Positions 8,096 through 16,824 of a stretch of 55,598 nt of DNA are shown here, in pieces. Location of the stretch: the IMG/VR virus record IMGVR_UViG_3300006802_000117, positions 1-55,598 of that record; one strand, 5' to 3'. A program made the translations under genes and the position numbers. The notes below the pieces were generated by a model. That model was not told the DNA's origin. It was given only the letters and a program-made list of their open reading frames with translations, and made no database searches. Numbering within the stretch: position 1 is the stretch's first letter; the number at the start of each line of letters is the position of its first letter. The stretch comes from a virus.

Positions 8096-9328
8096 ATGGC
8101 AACAGTTAATCTTAAAGAAGTAATGGAAGCAGTACAAAAGAAAATTTATGCTGCTGATTCTTCTACCTCTAATCTTCAAGATTTAATCTATCTTCTCAAA
8201 GCAGCAAAAAGAGGAGATGGTACTATGGTTCAGCAGGTAGCGTCTGCTTCTGTTTTGCCTGATTTAACTGACAGTGCTGCTGATACTGAGATGATAGCAT
8301 TCGTACAGAATGAAGGCAAGTTGTATTTTAAACAGGACAGTTCTGGTACGACTGTTTGGAAAACGTATACAGTAACTCCGTCAGCACCATCATTTGTTTA
8401 TGGTGGCGAAACGAGTGGATTTTTTTCTGGTTCTTTATTATATCCAGGAGGCGGCGGGACAAGCAGTTCATCAATCATAAAAATTCCATTTACGTCCGAT
8501 ACAGGATCTAGTTCTCAAGGGAGCACAACTGTTGCGATGAATAATGCGCACGGATGGTCTAATTCTACAAATGGATATATTGCTGGTGGTTCAAGCAGTC
8601 CAGTTACTGCCTTCGACTTAACGCAGATTGAAAAATTCCCAATGTCTTCTGCAGCGAGTTCTTCTGACACTGGTGCAGATCTGTCCACTTTTCGCGGTGG
8701 CGGCGCTGCCAACCACAATGAAAGTTACGGGTACGCTACAGCAGGTAATCCTGTTGCTTCACCTACTGTTGCTAACGCTACTGATAAATATACTTTTGCG
8801 AACGAAACATCAAATGCTGCTATAATCTCAGGACTAACAAACGTCAGTCCTCAGATGCGTTATTCTAGTGGAGTCCCTAGTCCAACATATGCTTATATAG
8901 CAGGTGGACAAAACCCTGCTGTAAGTGCTTATCTTAACAATATTGAAAAATTTCCTTTCGCTGCTGAAGATACTGTTAGTGATGTTGGTGATTTATTTTT
9001 AGCACATCACTCTGGTGCTGCAGTAGCGTCAACAGAAAATGGTTACATTATGGGAGGAAACATTAGTCCTACTTACACTAATACAATTCAAAAATGGTCT
9101 TTTAGTTCTGACGGTAATGGTACTGATGTAGCAGATTTAACAGCTGCCAGTTATGGATCAGGTGGTTGTTCTTCAACGACTGCTGGATATAAAGCAGGTG
9201 GTATCATTACATCACCAACCTTTACTACGTTGACAAATACTGAAAAATTCACTTTTTCATCTGAGTCCAATTCTTCGAATATAGGTACAAGTCCGATCGG
9301 TTCTGATGCAGCAACCCAACAGGTATAA
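8096..9328 (+). CDS. Virion-associated beta-propeller (kelch-like) repeat protein, probable adhesin
   Basis: The 410-residue protein has a short helical N-terminus (1-60), then five or six imperfect repeats of about 50 residues. Each repeat holds a GY-I/A-x-GG element followed by an [IN]-x-[KR]-[FW]-x-[FM] strand, for example GYIAGGSSSP with IEKFPM, YIAGGQNP with IEKFPF, and GYIMGG with IQKWSF. This is the spacing of kelch/galactose-oxidase-type propeller blades. Ser, Thr and Gly dominate. It lies between gp23 and a tail-tube paralogue behind a late promoter, so a tail or head surface protein binding sugars is plausible. No T4 homologue is recognised. Confidence 0.6.
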   Translation: MATVNLKEVMEAVQKKIYAADSSTSNLQDLIYLLKAAKRGDGTMVQQVASASVLPDLTDSAADTEMIAFVQNEGKLYFKQDSSGTTVWKTYTVTPSAPSFVYGGETSGFFSGSLLYPGGGGTSSSSIIKIPFTSDTGSSSQGSTTVAMNNAHGWSNSTNGYIAGGSSSPVTAFDLTQIEKFPMSSAASSSDTGADLSTFRGGGAANHNESYGYATAGNPVASPTVANATDKYTFANETSNAAIISGLTNVSPQMRYSSGVPSPTYAYIAGGQNPAVSAYLNNIEKFPFAAEDTVSDVGDLFLAHHSGAAVASTENGYIMGGNISPTYTNTIQKWSFSSDGNGTDVADLTAASYGSGGCSSTTAGYKAGGIITSPTFTTLTNTEKFTFSSESNSSNIGTSPIGSDAATQQV

Positions 9329-9331
9329 ACA

Positions 9332-9853
9332 ATGGCATTAACAACAAACATTAATTACCTGCAACCTACTGGGTTTGGTATCACGATTAATCGTGAAAAC
9401 TATCCAAACCTTGAATATTTTGCGCAGGCAGTTTATCATCCAACTGTTAATGTTTCTGGCGTAGAATTACCCGTTAGAAGAACTCGTCTTGCTTTTCCTG
9501 GTGATAATATCTCGTTTGGAGATCTTAACGTTACTTTCTTAATTGACGAAGATATGAACTCGTATACTGAAATGTATAATTGGTTGGTTCGTATTATTCA
9601 AAAAAACAACACTACATCATTTAAAGGTATTAGTCTTGGAGGTTTCGATGAAGAAACTATTACAGAAATTCCAACAGAGTGTGACATCACAGTATCAATG
9701 CTTACTTCTTCGAACAACCCTAATAAGAGAATACGATATTATAATGCCTTTCCTACCTCTATTAGCGATATTGAAATGACAGCGACTCAAACTGACATCA
9801 CACCACTTGTTTTCACATCATCATTTAGATTTGCTTATTTCGAAATAGTATAG
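9332..9853 (+). CDS. Second tail-tube-fold protein (gp19/gp3-type)
   Basis: The 173-residue protein carries the tube-family signature FPGDNISFGDLNVTFLIDED (residues about 48-67) followed by a helix with YTEMYNWLVRI. Its length equals gp19, but the sequence differs clearly from the gp19 at 2159. In T4-type marine phages a gp19-fold protein lies between gp23 and uvsY and is sometimes labelled gp3, the tail terminator and sheath stabiliser. It could be that terminator or a minor tube or baseplate ring. The overlap-free 3-nt spacing ties it to the kelch-like gene. Confidence 0.6.
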   Translation: MALTTNINYLQPTGFGITINRENYPNLEYFAQAVYHPTVNVSGVELPVRRTRLAFPGDNISFGDLNVTFLIDEDMNSYTEMYNWLVRIIQKNNTTSFKGISLGGFDEETITEIPTECDITVSMLTSSNNPNKRIRYYNAFPTSISDIEMTATQTDITPLVFTSSFRFAYFEIV

Positions 9854-9883
9854 TATACTAACTCTTTTGACTGAAATTACATT

Positions 9884-10327
9884 ATGAACCTGAATAAAAT
9901 CCTCGAAGAGTGGAAAGAAGATTCACAACTAGAATCTAACTACCTTGACGAATCTTCTAGATTGACTCCTTTTCTTCATTCTAAATATCTAGAACTGCTT
10001 TCTAATGCTAAGTTACAATTAAAACAGGCAGAGTATAAACAGAAATCATTAATGAAAAAGAAATGGTTATGGTATAATGGTAAACTGAGTCAGCAAGAAG
10101 TTGAAGAACTCGGGTGGGACCCAGACCCATTTGATGGTCTTAAAATACTTAAAGGCGAGATGGAACATTATGTTAATGCTGATCCAGAGCTCGTTGAATC
10201 GCAAGCGAAAATAGATTACCTTACTACTGTAATAGATACATTGAAAGAAATACTTTCTCATATAACATGGCGCCATCAAACAATTAAGAACATGATTGAT
10301 TGGCGTAAGTTTGAATCAGGCGTTTAA
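9884..10327 (+). CDS. uvsY: UvsY recombination mediator
   Basis: The 147-residue, highly charged helical protein matches T4 UvsY in length (137) and in place, directly before uvsW. UvsY loads the UvsX recombinase onto gp32-coated single-stranded DNA. Typical segments are KKWLWYNGKL (about residues 64-73) and a C-terminal ITWRHQTIKNMIDWRKFESG. The stop codon overlaps the uvsW ATG by one base, so the two are translationally coupled. Confidence 0.85.
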   Translation: MNLNKILEEWKEDSQLESNYLDESSRLTPFLHSKYLELLSNAKLQLKQAEYKQKSLMKKKWLWYNGKLSQQEVEELGWDPDPFDGLKILKGEMEHYVNADPELVESQAKIDYLTTVIDTLKEILSHITWRHQTIKNMIDWRKFESGV

Positions 10328-11808
10328 TGGAAACCATAGAAACAACACTGAAAGATTATAGCATGATTCGCGTGAATTGTTCTAGCGGTATTGCTCAAGA
10401 ACTTTCAGATTATTTTTGTTTCTTTGTTCCTGGTTATAAGTTTATGCCAGCGTATCGCCGTAAAGTTTGGGACGGTAAGATACGTTTATTTAATCGAACC
10501 AACGGCGAGATTAGTGCAGGTCTTTTCTGGCAGATTAAAAAGTTTGCTATGGAAAGAGGATATGGCGTTTCTGTTAAAGAAACAAAATATGGTTTACCAA
10601 ACGATCAAAATAAAGTAAATCATATTGAACTACTCAAAAGCATTTCTCAGTTCGAGAACTTACCTTTCCTACCGCGCGATTATCAGTATGACGCAATAAC
10701 CCACGCAATAGAAAAGAAACGTGCAGTTCTAGTTTCTCCGACGGGTTCAGGTAAATCGTTTATAATCTATTTGTTAATGCGTTGGTTCCTTGAACATAAC
10801 GAAGATCAGAAAGTTTTAATCGTGGTGCCGACTACAGGACTCGTACAACAGATGTATTCTGACTTTGACGAGTACGGGTTTGATTCAGAGACTCATTGCC
10901 ACCAGATTTATTCTGGTAAAGATAAAGACACCGACAAAAGAATTATCATTACAACCTGGCAATCTGTTTATAAACTCAGCGGTAAGTGGTTTGAAAACAT
11001 TGGCGTCATATTCGGCGACGAGTGTCATGGATTTAAAGCGAAGTCTTTATCTTCTATTATGAATAAAGCGATTAATGCTGAGTATCGTTTTGGTACAACA
11101 GGTACGCTCGACGGAACTCAAACACACAAAATGGTTTTAGAAGGTTTATTTGGTCCTGTTTATAAAGTAACAACAACTGCTAAACTGCAGAAAGAAAAGA
11201 AACTTGCAGACCTAAATATTGATATCATACAACTTACTTATCCTAAGGAAGTATGCGATGGATTCGAAAATAAAACGTATCAAGAAGAAATTGATTTCTT
11301 GGTGGGTCATAGAGGTCGCAATTTATTTATTCGCAATCTATGCTGTAGTTTGGATGGCAACACTCTTGTCTTATTTAATTTGGTAGATAAACACGGTAAG
11401 GTATTAAGAGATTTAATCGAAGACAAACTAGAAACCAAAAGAAAATTATTTTATGTATCTGGCGAAACTAAATCAAGCGATAGAGAATATGTTAGAAAAA
11501 TTGTCGAAACTCAAACCGACGCAGTGGTTATCGCATCCTTGGGCACCTTTTCTACTGGGATTAATATTAGGAATTTGCATAATATCATTTTTGCATCTCC
11601 TTCAAAATCTCAAATCAGAGTATTACAGTCAATCGGACGTGGGTTGCGAGTGTCGGAAGATGGTCGCGAAACAAAACTCTACGATATTGCCGATGACTTA
11701 CGATCAAAAGGGAAACCAAATTTTACCTTGCAGCACAGCGCCGAAAGAATAAAAATATATAAGAATGAGAAGTTTAATTTTAAAGTTACCAGAGTAAATA
11801 TTTCATGA
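10327..11808 (+). CDS. uvsW: UvsW ATP-dependent helicase
   Basis: This 493-residue SF2 helicase unwinds R-loops and branched DNA, and drives fork regression and the switch from origin- to recombination-dependent replication. Motif I is SPTGSGKS (residues 137-144), motif II is DECH, motif III-like TGTLDG, and motif VI QSIGRGLRVSE. The N-terminal 100 residues hold the UvsW-specific domain with YRRKVWDGKIRLFNR. The length fits T4 UvsW (about 500). It overlaps the next gene by 4 bp. Confidence 0.95.
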   Translation: METIETTLKDYSMIRVNCSSGIAQELSDYFCFFVPGYKFMPAYRRKVWDGKIRLFNRTNGEISAGLFWQIKKFAMERGYGVSVKETKYGLPNDQNKVNHIELLKSISQFENLPFLPRDYQYDAITHAIEKKRAVLVSPTGSGKSFIIYLLMRWFLEHNEDQKVLIVVPTTGLVQQMYSDFDEYGFDSETHCHQIYSGKDKDTDKRIIITTWQSVYKLSGKWFENIGVIFGDECHGFKAKSLSSIMNKAINAEYRFGTTGTLDGTQTHKMVLEGLFGPVYKVTTTAKLQKEKKLADLNIDIIQLTYPKEVCDGFENKTYQEEIDFLVGHRGRNLFIRNLCCSLDGNTLVLFNLVDKHGKVLRDLIEDKLETKRKLFYVSGETKSSDREYVRKIVETQTDAVVIASLGTFSTGINIRNLHNIIFASPSKSQIRVLQSIGRGLRVSEDGRETKLYDIADDLRSKGKPNFTLQHSAERIKIYKNEKFNFKVTRVNIS

Positions 11809-12206
11809 CAATAAGACAAATAAAATTTACGAACGGTGAAGAAATACTTTGCAATGTTATGGAATGGGATGATGAACTTCTCGTTAAAGATGCTATGCGT
11901 ATTGAAGCAGTAGGTAGGGGTAATCAAAAGTTTTATGTTTTTCGCCCTTGGTTACATTATCAAGAAAGTCCTTATAATATTATTTCTATTCAGAGCGAAC
12001 ACATAACTGCAGTTGCTGATCCTAACACTCATTTAAAAGATCAGTATTTTGATGCTGTACATGATATGCACGACACCGATGAAGAAAGAAACCAATATTA
12101 TTTGGCAGAGAGAATGCAGAAATTAAGTGAGATCGCAGGTTCGATAGCAAACGCACAAGCGTTAGATTCTGCTAAAAATAATATAATTCAGTTCCCAAGA
12201 AATTAG
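11805..12206 (+). CDS. Conserved T4-type protein with Sm-like N-terminus
   Basis: The 133-residue protein overlaps uvsW by 4 bp. Its first 60 residues (FTNGEEILCNVMEWDDELLVKDAM) look like the small beta-barrel of Sm/LSm folds; this is an impression from strand pattern only. The C-terminal half is acidic and helical. A gene of this kind between uvsW and gp55 is common in marine T4-type phages, and I know of no assigned function. An RNA- or RNA-polymerase-related role would suit the neighbourhood but is not shown. Confidence 0.55.
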   Translation: MTIRQIKFTNGEEILCNVMEWDDELLVKDAMRIEAVGRGNQKFYVFRPWLHYQESPYNIISIQSEHITAVADPNTHLKDQYFDAVHDMHDTDEERNQYYLAERMQKLSEIAGSIANAQALDSAKNNIIQFPRN

Positions 12207-12289
12207 TATGATCCTCCGGCAACCGCTAAGCTCTTATTCTACTGAATTTTTTTAATAAAAGCAACCTTTTTTACAAATTAAATTTATAG

Positions 12290-12295
12290 TATAAT
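12290..12295 (+). promoter_or_regulatory. Possible promoter -10 TATAAT before gp55
   Basis: TATAAT lies 18 nt before the gp55 start in a 107-nt gene-free stretch (12207-12313). The -35 position 17 nt upstream is only a T-run, and TTTACA at 12270 is too close (14 nt). The call is weak; nothing else is visible in this gap apart from a GAGG ribosome site. Confidence 0.35.
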
Positions 12296-12313
12296 TTTCT
12301 ATTTGAGGCAATT

Positions 12314-12904
12314 ATGAAACCAAGTGAAAAACCCCATTACGTTAACAACGCAGAATTTTCTGCAGCAGTCGTAAAGTACGTAAGTTCTGCTAACCAAGCG
12401 AAAGAGAATAATGAACCTAAGCCAATCATTCCTGACTATGTGGCAAGATGTTTCCTTAAAATTGCTGAAGGGTTGTCACACAAAGCAAACTTTGTTCGTT
12501 ATACCTATCGCGAAGAAATGGTTATGGATGCAGTAGAGAACTGCCTCAAAGCAATTGAGAATTATAATCTGGAAACTGCAACCAGGACAGGTAAACCAAA
12601 TGCTTTCGCATATTTTACCCAGATTGCTTGGTATGCATTTTTACGAAGAATTCAAAAAGAAAAGAAACAGCAAGATATCAAATTAAAGTATCTCGCTGAG
12701 TCGGGTTTAGAGCTTCTTGTTTCTGAGGAGATAGATAATGATGAAGCATCAAGACAAACCCAAGCATTTGTTGATGAATTAAGACAAAGAATCGATGTTG
12801 TCAAAGAACACGATAACCAATTTACTCAATATGTCAAAGAAGAAAAAACTAGAAGAAGAACGAGACACGCGGACTCTGACTTAACCGAATTCTTGGTGAA
12901 TTAA
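12314..12904 (+). CDS. 55: Late-transcription sigma factor gp55
   Basis: The 196-residue protein (T4 gp55 is 185) is a minimal sigma70-family factor that directs host RNA polymerase to late promoters. A region-2-like core is visible: EMVMDAVENCLKAIENYN and NAFAYFTQIAWYAFLRRIQKEK (about residues 60-120). In T4 the extreme C-terminus binds the gp45 clamp, which activates late promoters. Here the C-terminus is SDLTEFLVN (188-196), the same class of tail as on gp43 and the DNA-modification proteins in this window. Confidence 0.92.
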   Translation: MKPSEKPHYVNNAEFSAAVVKYVSSANQAKENNEPKPIIPDYVARCFLKIAEGLSHKANFVRYTYREEMVMDAVENCLKAIENYNLETATRTGKPNAFAYFTQIAWYAFLRRIQKEKKQQDIKLKYLAESGLELLVSEEIDNDEASRQTQAFVDELRQRIDVVKEHDNQFTQYVKEEKTRRRTRHADSDLTEFLVN

Positions 12905-13062
12905 TGAAACTCTGGACGATCTGGAAATATGCTCTTGGTGGATTCTCAGACGATAAGACCGAACCTTACGATGATTATGTTGCTTTACTTCGAACAGTAA
13001 TTGTTGGAGTAAACTTCATGACTTGTTTTTTTATTATGGCAACCGTGGTGCATAACTGGTGA
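12904..13062 (+). CDS. Small membrane-type protein between gp55 and gp47
   Basis: This 52-residue ORF starts at an ATG overlapping the gp55 stop by one base, and its own stop overlaps the GTG start of gp47. The N-terminus MKLWTIWKYALGGFSDD is followed by an acidic stretch and one hydrophobic segment (about residues 28-48) likely to span the membrane. Similar tiny proteins occupy this slot in marine T4-type phages. The function is unknown. Confidence 0.65.
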   Translation: MKLWTIWKYALGGFSDDKTEPYDDYVALLRTVIVGVNFMTCFFIMATVVHNW

Positions 13063-14114
13063 AAATAGCAATACTAAACGATACTCATTGTGGTATACGA
13101 AACTCTTCTGAAATCTTTATGGATTATCAGGAAAAGTTTTATAGAGATGTGTTCTTTCCGTTTTTAAAAGAAAACGATATTAAGAAAATTATTCATCTGG
13201 GAGATTATTATGAAAACAGGACTTCGATCAATTTTAAAGCACTTAATCACAATCGTAGGATATTCCTTGACGTTCTTAGGGATATGCATATTCACATGGA
13301 TATTATTCCTGGGAATCACGATGTCTACTACAAAAACACCAATAAACTAAATGCGTTGAAAGAACTTCTTGGTCATTATATGAACGAGGTTCGTATTATT
13401 GAGAAACCAACCGTAGAACAATATGACAGCCTAAAGATAGCGTTAATCCCCTGGATTAATCCAGACAATGAAGAAGAAACAGTTCAGTTTATTAATAATT
13501 GCACTGCTGATGTTGTTGGAGCACACTTAGAATTATTTGGGTTCGAAATGCAAAAAGGCGTGTCGTGTCCAGCGGGTATGGATCATTCGTTATTTTCCCG
13601 TTTCGAAGCAGTTCTCTCAGGTCATTTTCATACTAAGTCACAGAACGATAATGTTCATTATCTTGGTTCTCAGATGCAGTTCTTTTGGTCAGATTGCGAC
13701 GATAGAAAATACTTTCATGTTCTTGATACTGAAACTCGTGAACTTCAAGCAGTTGAGAACCCAATAACAATATTTGAAAAAATTTATTATGACGATAACA
13801 AATCAGCGCTGACTAATTTATCGCACCTAGATGATAAGTTTGTTAAATTGATTGTTGTTAATAAATCAAACCCAGTAGAATTTGAGAAATTTGTTGATAA
13901 AATAAACGCTAGAAAAATATTTGGTTTACAAATCGTTGAGAATTTTCAAGATTTTTCAGGATCAAATGTGCTCGACGATAAAATATCAGTTGAAAACACT
14001 GAAACTTTATTATATACTTACATTGATGCAGTTGATACTGATCTTGACAAAGATAGAATTAAATCTGATGTAAGGCGTTTGATGATTGAAGCACAAACTA
14101 TGGAGATTGCGTGA
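13059..14114 (+). CDS. 47: Recombination endonuclease subunit gp47 (Mre11/SbcD-like)
   Basis: The 351-residue metallophosphatase forms the gp46/gp47 complex that resects DNA ends for recombination-dependent replication and degrades host DNA. The phosphoesterase motifs are in order: NDTHCG (7-12), HLGDYYENR (about 47-55), PGNHDV, and SGHFHTKS. The start is GTG at 13059, embedded in the preceding stop. T4 gp47 is 339 residues. Its stop overlaps the GTG start of gp46 by 4 bp. Confidence 0.95.
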   Translation: MKIAILNDTHCGIRNSSEIFMDYQEKFYRDVFFPFLKENDIKKIIHLGDYYENRTSINFKALNHNRRIFLDVLRDMHIHMDIIPGNHDVYYKNTNKLNALKELLGHYMNEVRIIEKPTVEQYDSLKIALIPWINPDNEEETVQFINNCTADVVGAHLELFGFEMQKGVSCPAGMDHSLFSRFEAVLSGHFHTKSQNDNVHYLGSQMQFFWSDCDDRKYFHVLDTETRELQAVENPITIFEKIYYDDNKSALTNLSHLDDKFVKLIVVNKSNPVEFEKFVDKINARKIFGLQIVENFQDFSGSNVLDDKISVENTETLLYTYIDAVDTDLDKDRIKSDVRRLMIEAQTMEIA

Positions 14115-15817
14115 TAGTTTTTAATAAACTACGGTTCAAAAATTTTCTTTCCTCTGGCGATAACTTTGTAGAACTAGAACTTAGCAAGTCAAACTCTACG
14201 CTAATTGTAGGACAAAACGGCGCGGGTAAGTCGACAATGCTTGACGCGTTGTCTTTTGCTTTGTTTGGAAAAGCACATCGCAATGTTAATAAACCACAGT
14301 TAATTAATAGTATTAATAATAAAAACTGTTTGGTTGAGGTTGAGTTTACTGTATTTGGGCAACAATTTAAGATTGTTCGTGGTTTAAAACCAACGATATT
14401 TGAGATATGGAAGAATAATGAATTAATTAATCAGGATTCTCATAATAAAGAGTATCAAAAAATACTTGAACAAAACATTCTGAAATTAAATCATAAATCA
14501 TTCCATCAAGTTGTAGTATTGGGAAGTTCATCGTTTATACCTTTTATGCAATTACCGTCTCACATTCGGAGAGAGGTAATTGAAGATATACTAGATATTA
14601 ACGTGTTCTCAAAAATGAATACTATCCTCAAAGAGCAAACAGCAAAGTTGAAGGATAATATTTTAAATAATTCGCACGACCTTGAAATCGTACAAACTAA
14701 AATAGACGCACAGAAGAAACATATCTGTGAGTTAGAAAAAATCTCTGAATCTGCGAAAAGGGAAAAAGAAACTGAACTCAAAGAGCAGCAAGCAGAGTTG
14801 GCCCGCCTTGAGAGTGAGTTCGAGGGTATACAAACAGAAATCCTAGATGAACTGAATGTTAACCTGAACAAACTTGGTAAGAAAAAAATGGAGTTCGAGA
14901 AATATCAATTTCAATTCGAACAAAAGATTAAGAAGTTTGACAAGGATATATTATTCTATGAGGAGAACGATACCTGCCCGACTTGTGACCAGGAAATTAC
15001 AGAACTTACTAAGGAAAACAAAGTTACTGAGAGCAAAGATAAAAAACAAGAGATTATTAATGCTTCAAATGATCTCACCACCCAACTCCAAACGCTACAA
15101 GTTTCGATTGATGAAGTCCAGACCAAATATCTTGAAGAGAATAATCGAATCGATGATGCGAAAATGGTACAAGAGAAAATTAGTTGGGCAAAGAAAAGAG
15201 TTAATTCTTTACAGAGTGACGTTTCCGAACTCTCGACAGGTATGGATAGCATGTCAACCGCACGAGATACACTTGAGAGTCTCAGAAATACGAAGGAAAT
15301 ACATACAACCGAAAGACTCAAACTCGCTGAAGAAAGAGAGTACAATTCAGTAATTACTACCTTACTAAAAGATACTGGAATCAAGACAAAGATTATTAAA
15401 CAGTATTTACCTGTTATAAATAAACTCACAAATCAATATCTACAAATTTTAGATTTTTATGTACACTTTGATCTAGACGAATCATTCAAAGAAACTATTC
15501 GCTCGCGACACCGCGATGCTTTTTCTTATGATTCTTTCAGCGAGGGTGAAAAACAACGTATCGATCTTGCTCTGCTTTTTACCTGGCGTCAAATCGCTAA
15601 GATGAAGAACAGCGTTGCTACTAATCTGTTAATCCTCGACGAAACGTTTGACTCATCCCTAGACGCAGACGGTGTTGAGAATCTAATGAAGATATTAGAT
15701 ACATTAGATAACACAACGAATGTGTTTGTTATCTCTCACAAAGGTGAACTTCTTGACAATAAGTTCGATCGTAAGATTGAGTTTGTTAAGGCGAAGAATT
15801 TCAGCAAGGTCGCTTGA
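14111..15817 (+). CDS. 46: Recombination endonuclease subunit gp46 (Rad50/SbcC-like)
   Basis: The 568-residue SMC-type ATPase partners gp47. The Walker A motif is GQNGAGKST (residues 34-42), the zinc hook is CPTC (289-292) between two coiled-coil arms, the ABC signature is FSEGEKQRIDLAL, and Walker B is LLILDETFDSSLD. T4 gp46 is 560 residues. Translation starts at GTG 14111, coupled to gp47. The clamp gene follows behind its own promoter. Confidence 0.96.
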   Translation: MIVFNKLRFKNFLSSGDNFVELELSKSNSTLIVGQNGAGKSTMLDALSFALFGKAHRNVNKPQLINSINNKNCLVEVEFTVFGQQFKIVRGLKPTIFEIWKNNELINQDSHNKEYQKILEQNILKLNHKSFHQVVVLGSSSFIPFMQLPSHIRREVIEDILDINVFSKMNTILKEQTAKLKDNILNNSHDLEIVQTKIDAQKKHICELEKISESAKREKETELKEQQAELARLESEFEGIQTEILDELNVNLNKLGKKKMEFEKYQFQFEQKIKKFDKDILFYEENDTCPTCDQEITELTKENKVTESKDKKQEIINASNDLTTQLQTLQVSIDEVQTKYLEENNRIDDAKMVQEKISWAKKRVNSLQSDVSELSTGMDSMSTARDTLESLRNTKEIHTTERLKLAEEREYNSVITTLLKDTGIKTKIIKQYLPVINKLTNQYLQILDFYVHFDLDESFKETIRSRHRDAFSYDSFSEGEKQRIDLALLFTWRQIAKMKNSVATNLLILDETFDSSLDADGVENLMKILDTLDNTTNVFVISHKGELLDNKFDRKIEFVKAKNFSKVA

Positions 15818-15842
15818 TTATTCTTCTTAAATATAATATAAT
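15814..15842 (+). promoter_or_regulatory. Sigma70-type promoter for gp45
   Basis: TTGATT (15814-15819), a 17-nt spacer and a perfect TATAAT (15837-15842) overlap the end of gp46. The gp45 ATG is 28 nt downstream with an AAAGGA ribosome site, so this mRNA has an ordinary leader. Confidence 0.8.
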
Positions 15843-15869
15843 GCACTGAAATAAACAAAAGGATATATT

Positions 15870-16544
15870 ATGCAACTAAGTGAAAAGACTGTAGAGATTC
15901 TGCGCAACTTTTCTTCTATTAACCCCAACGTTGTTATTAATGAAGGCAAAGTTGTTAAGACTATCTCAGAGGCGAAAAACGTTTTGAGTACAGCGGTGCT
16001 TGATGACGAGTTTCCATCTACATTTGGAATCTATGATCTCAACGAATTCCTAAGTGTTATCTCTTTGGTTGACGACGCTCGACTAAAGTTTGAGAGCACA
16101 CATGTCTTAATTGGTGATGGTAGCGGTAGATCACGAATCAAGTATTTTTATTCTGATCTTGATATGCTGACTAAACCCTCTAAAGATATTATAATGCCAG
16201 AGGCAGAAGTGAAGTTTGAACTTGATGAAGAAGTATTACGTCGGGTTAAAAAAGCATCTTCTGTTCTCGGACATACAGAGATGTCAGTCTCTGCTTCAAA
16301 TGGTGTGATTAGTTTATCGGTAATTGACAACAACGACAAGACTTCCAACGTCTTTTCAATTGACGTCAACGGTACGGTAAACAGCGAGAATTTTAACTTC
16401 GTATTTAACATTAGTAATCTTAAGATGATTGATGGTAATTATGATGTTTCAATTTCCTCTAAATTAATTTCGCACTTTGTTAACAAAGAAACCGCTATCG
16501 AATATTGGGTAGCACTCGAAAAATCCAGTACGTACGGAGAATAA
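15870..16544 (+). CDS. 45: Sliding clamp gp45
   Basis: The 224-residue protein matches the T4 clamp (228). It forms a trimeric ring that tethers the gp43 polymerase to DNA and serves as mobile activator of late transcription through gp55 and gp33. The N-terminal MQLSEKTVEILRNFSSINPNV and the region FIYDLNEFL-like FGIYDLNEFLSVI (about 50-62) are typical. Several proteins in this window end in peptides expected to bind this ring. It is followed 2 nt later by a small gene of the same operon. Confidence 0.93.
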   Translation: MQLSEKTVEILRNFSSINPNVVINEGKVVKTISEAKNVLSTAVLDDEFPSTFGIYDLNEFLSVISLVDDARLKFESTHVLIGDGSGRSRIKYFYSDLDMLTKPSKDIIMPEAEVKFELDEEVLRRVKKASSVLGHTEMSVSASNGVISLSVIDNNDKTSNVFSIDVNGTVNSENFNFVFNISNLKMIDGNYDVSISSKLISHFVNKETAIEYWVALEKSSTYGE

Positions 16545-16546
16545 TT

Positions 16547-16774
16547 ATGTCGGACAATCAACAAATGATTGATCTCGCGAATCGAGTCACGCGCAGCACT
16601 GTTGCTGTTATTGACACGATTGCAGCGCGAGGTGGTTTTAAAGGCGAAGAACTCGCCACGATTGGTCAATTACGTGACCAGTGTATTGCGTTAATCTCAG
16701 TAGTTGAGAACGCGCAAAATGCACCATTGAAAACGCCAGCACAGGAAGAAGCGGAAAAGAAAGAAAAGAAATAA
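16547..16774 (+). CDS. Small conserved protein between gp45 and gp44
   Basis: The 75-residue protein starts at 16547, 2 nt after the clamp stop, with GGAGA upstream; longer versions would run into gp45 out of frame. It is helical (MIDLANRVTRSTVAVIDTIAARGGF) and ends in an E/K-rich tail. A gene of this size is common at this locus in marine T4-type phages. The function is unknown; co-transcription with the clamp suggests a replication-linked role. Confidence 0.6.
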   Translation: MSDNQQMIDLANRVTRSTVAVIDTIAARGGFKGEELATIGQLRDQCIALISVVENAQNAPLKTPAQEEAEKKEKK

Positions 16775-16775
16775 C

Positions 16776-16804
16776 TTGATTACTCCACCTTGAACCTTTA
16801 TTAT
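16776..16804 (+). promoter_or_regulatory. Sigma70-type promoter for gp44
   Basis: TTGATT (16776-16781), a 17-nt spacer and TATTAT (16799-16804) fill the gap before gp44. The ATG is 20 nt downstream with a GGAG ribosome site. Confidence 0.7.
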
Positions 16805-16824
16805 ATTATGAAATGGAGTAAATC

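Noticed and set aside
11453-11752. 99-codon plus-strand frame inside uvsW
   Set aside because: It overlaps helicase motifs in another frame and has no ribosome site.
14560-15429. Minus-strand frames inside gp46
   Set aside because: They are Ser/Phe/Leu-rich shadows of the coiled coil; gp46 explains the region fully.
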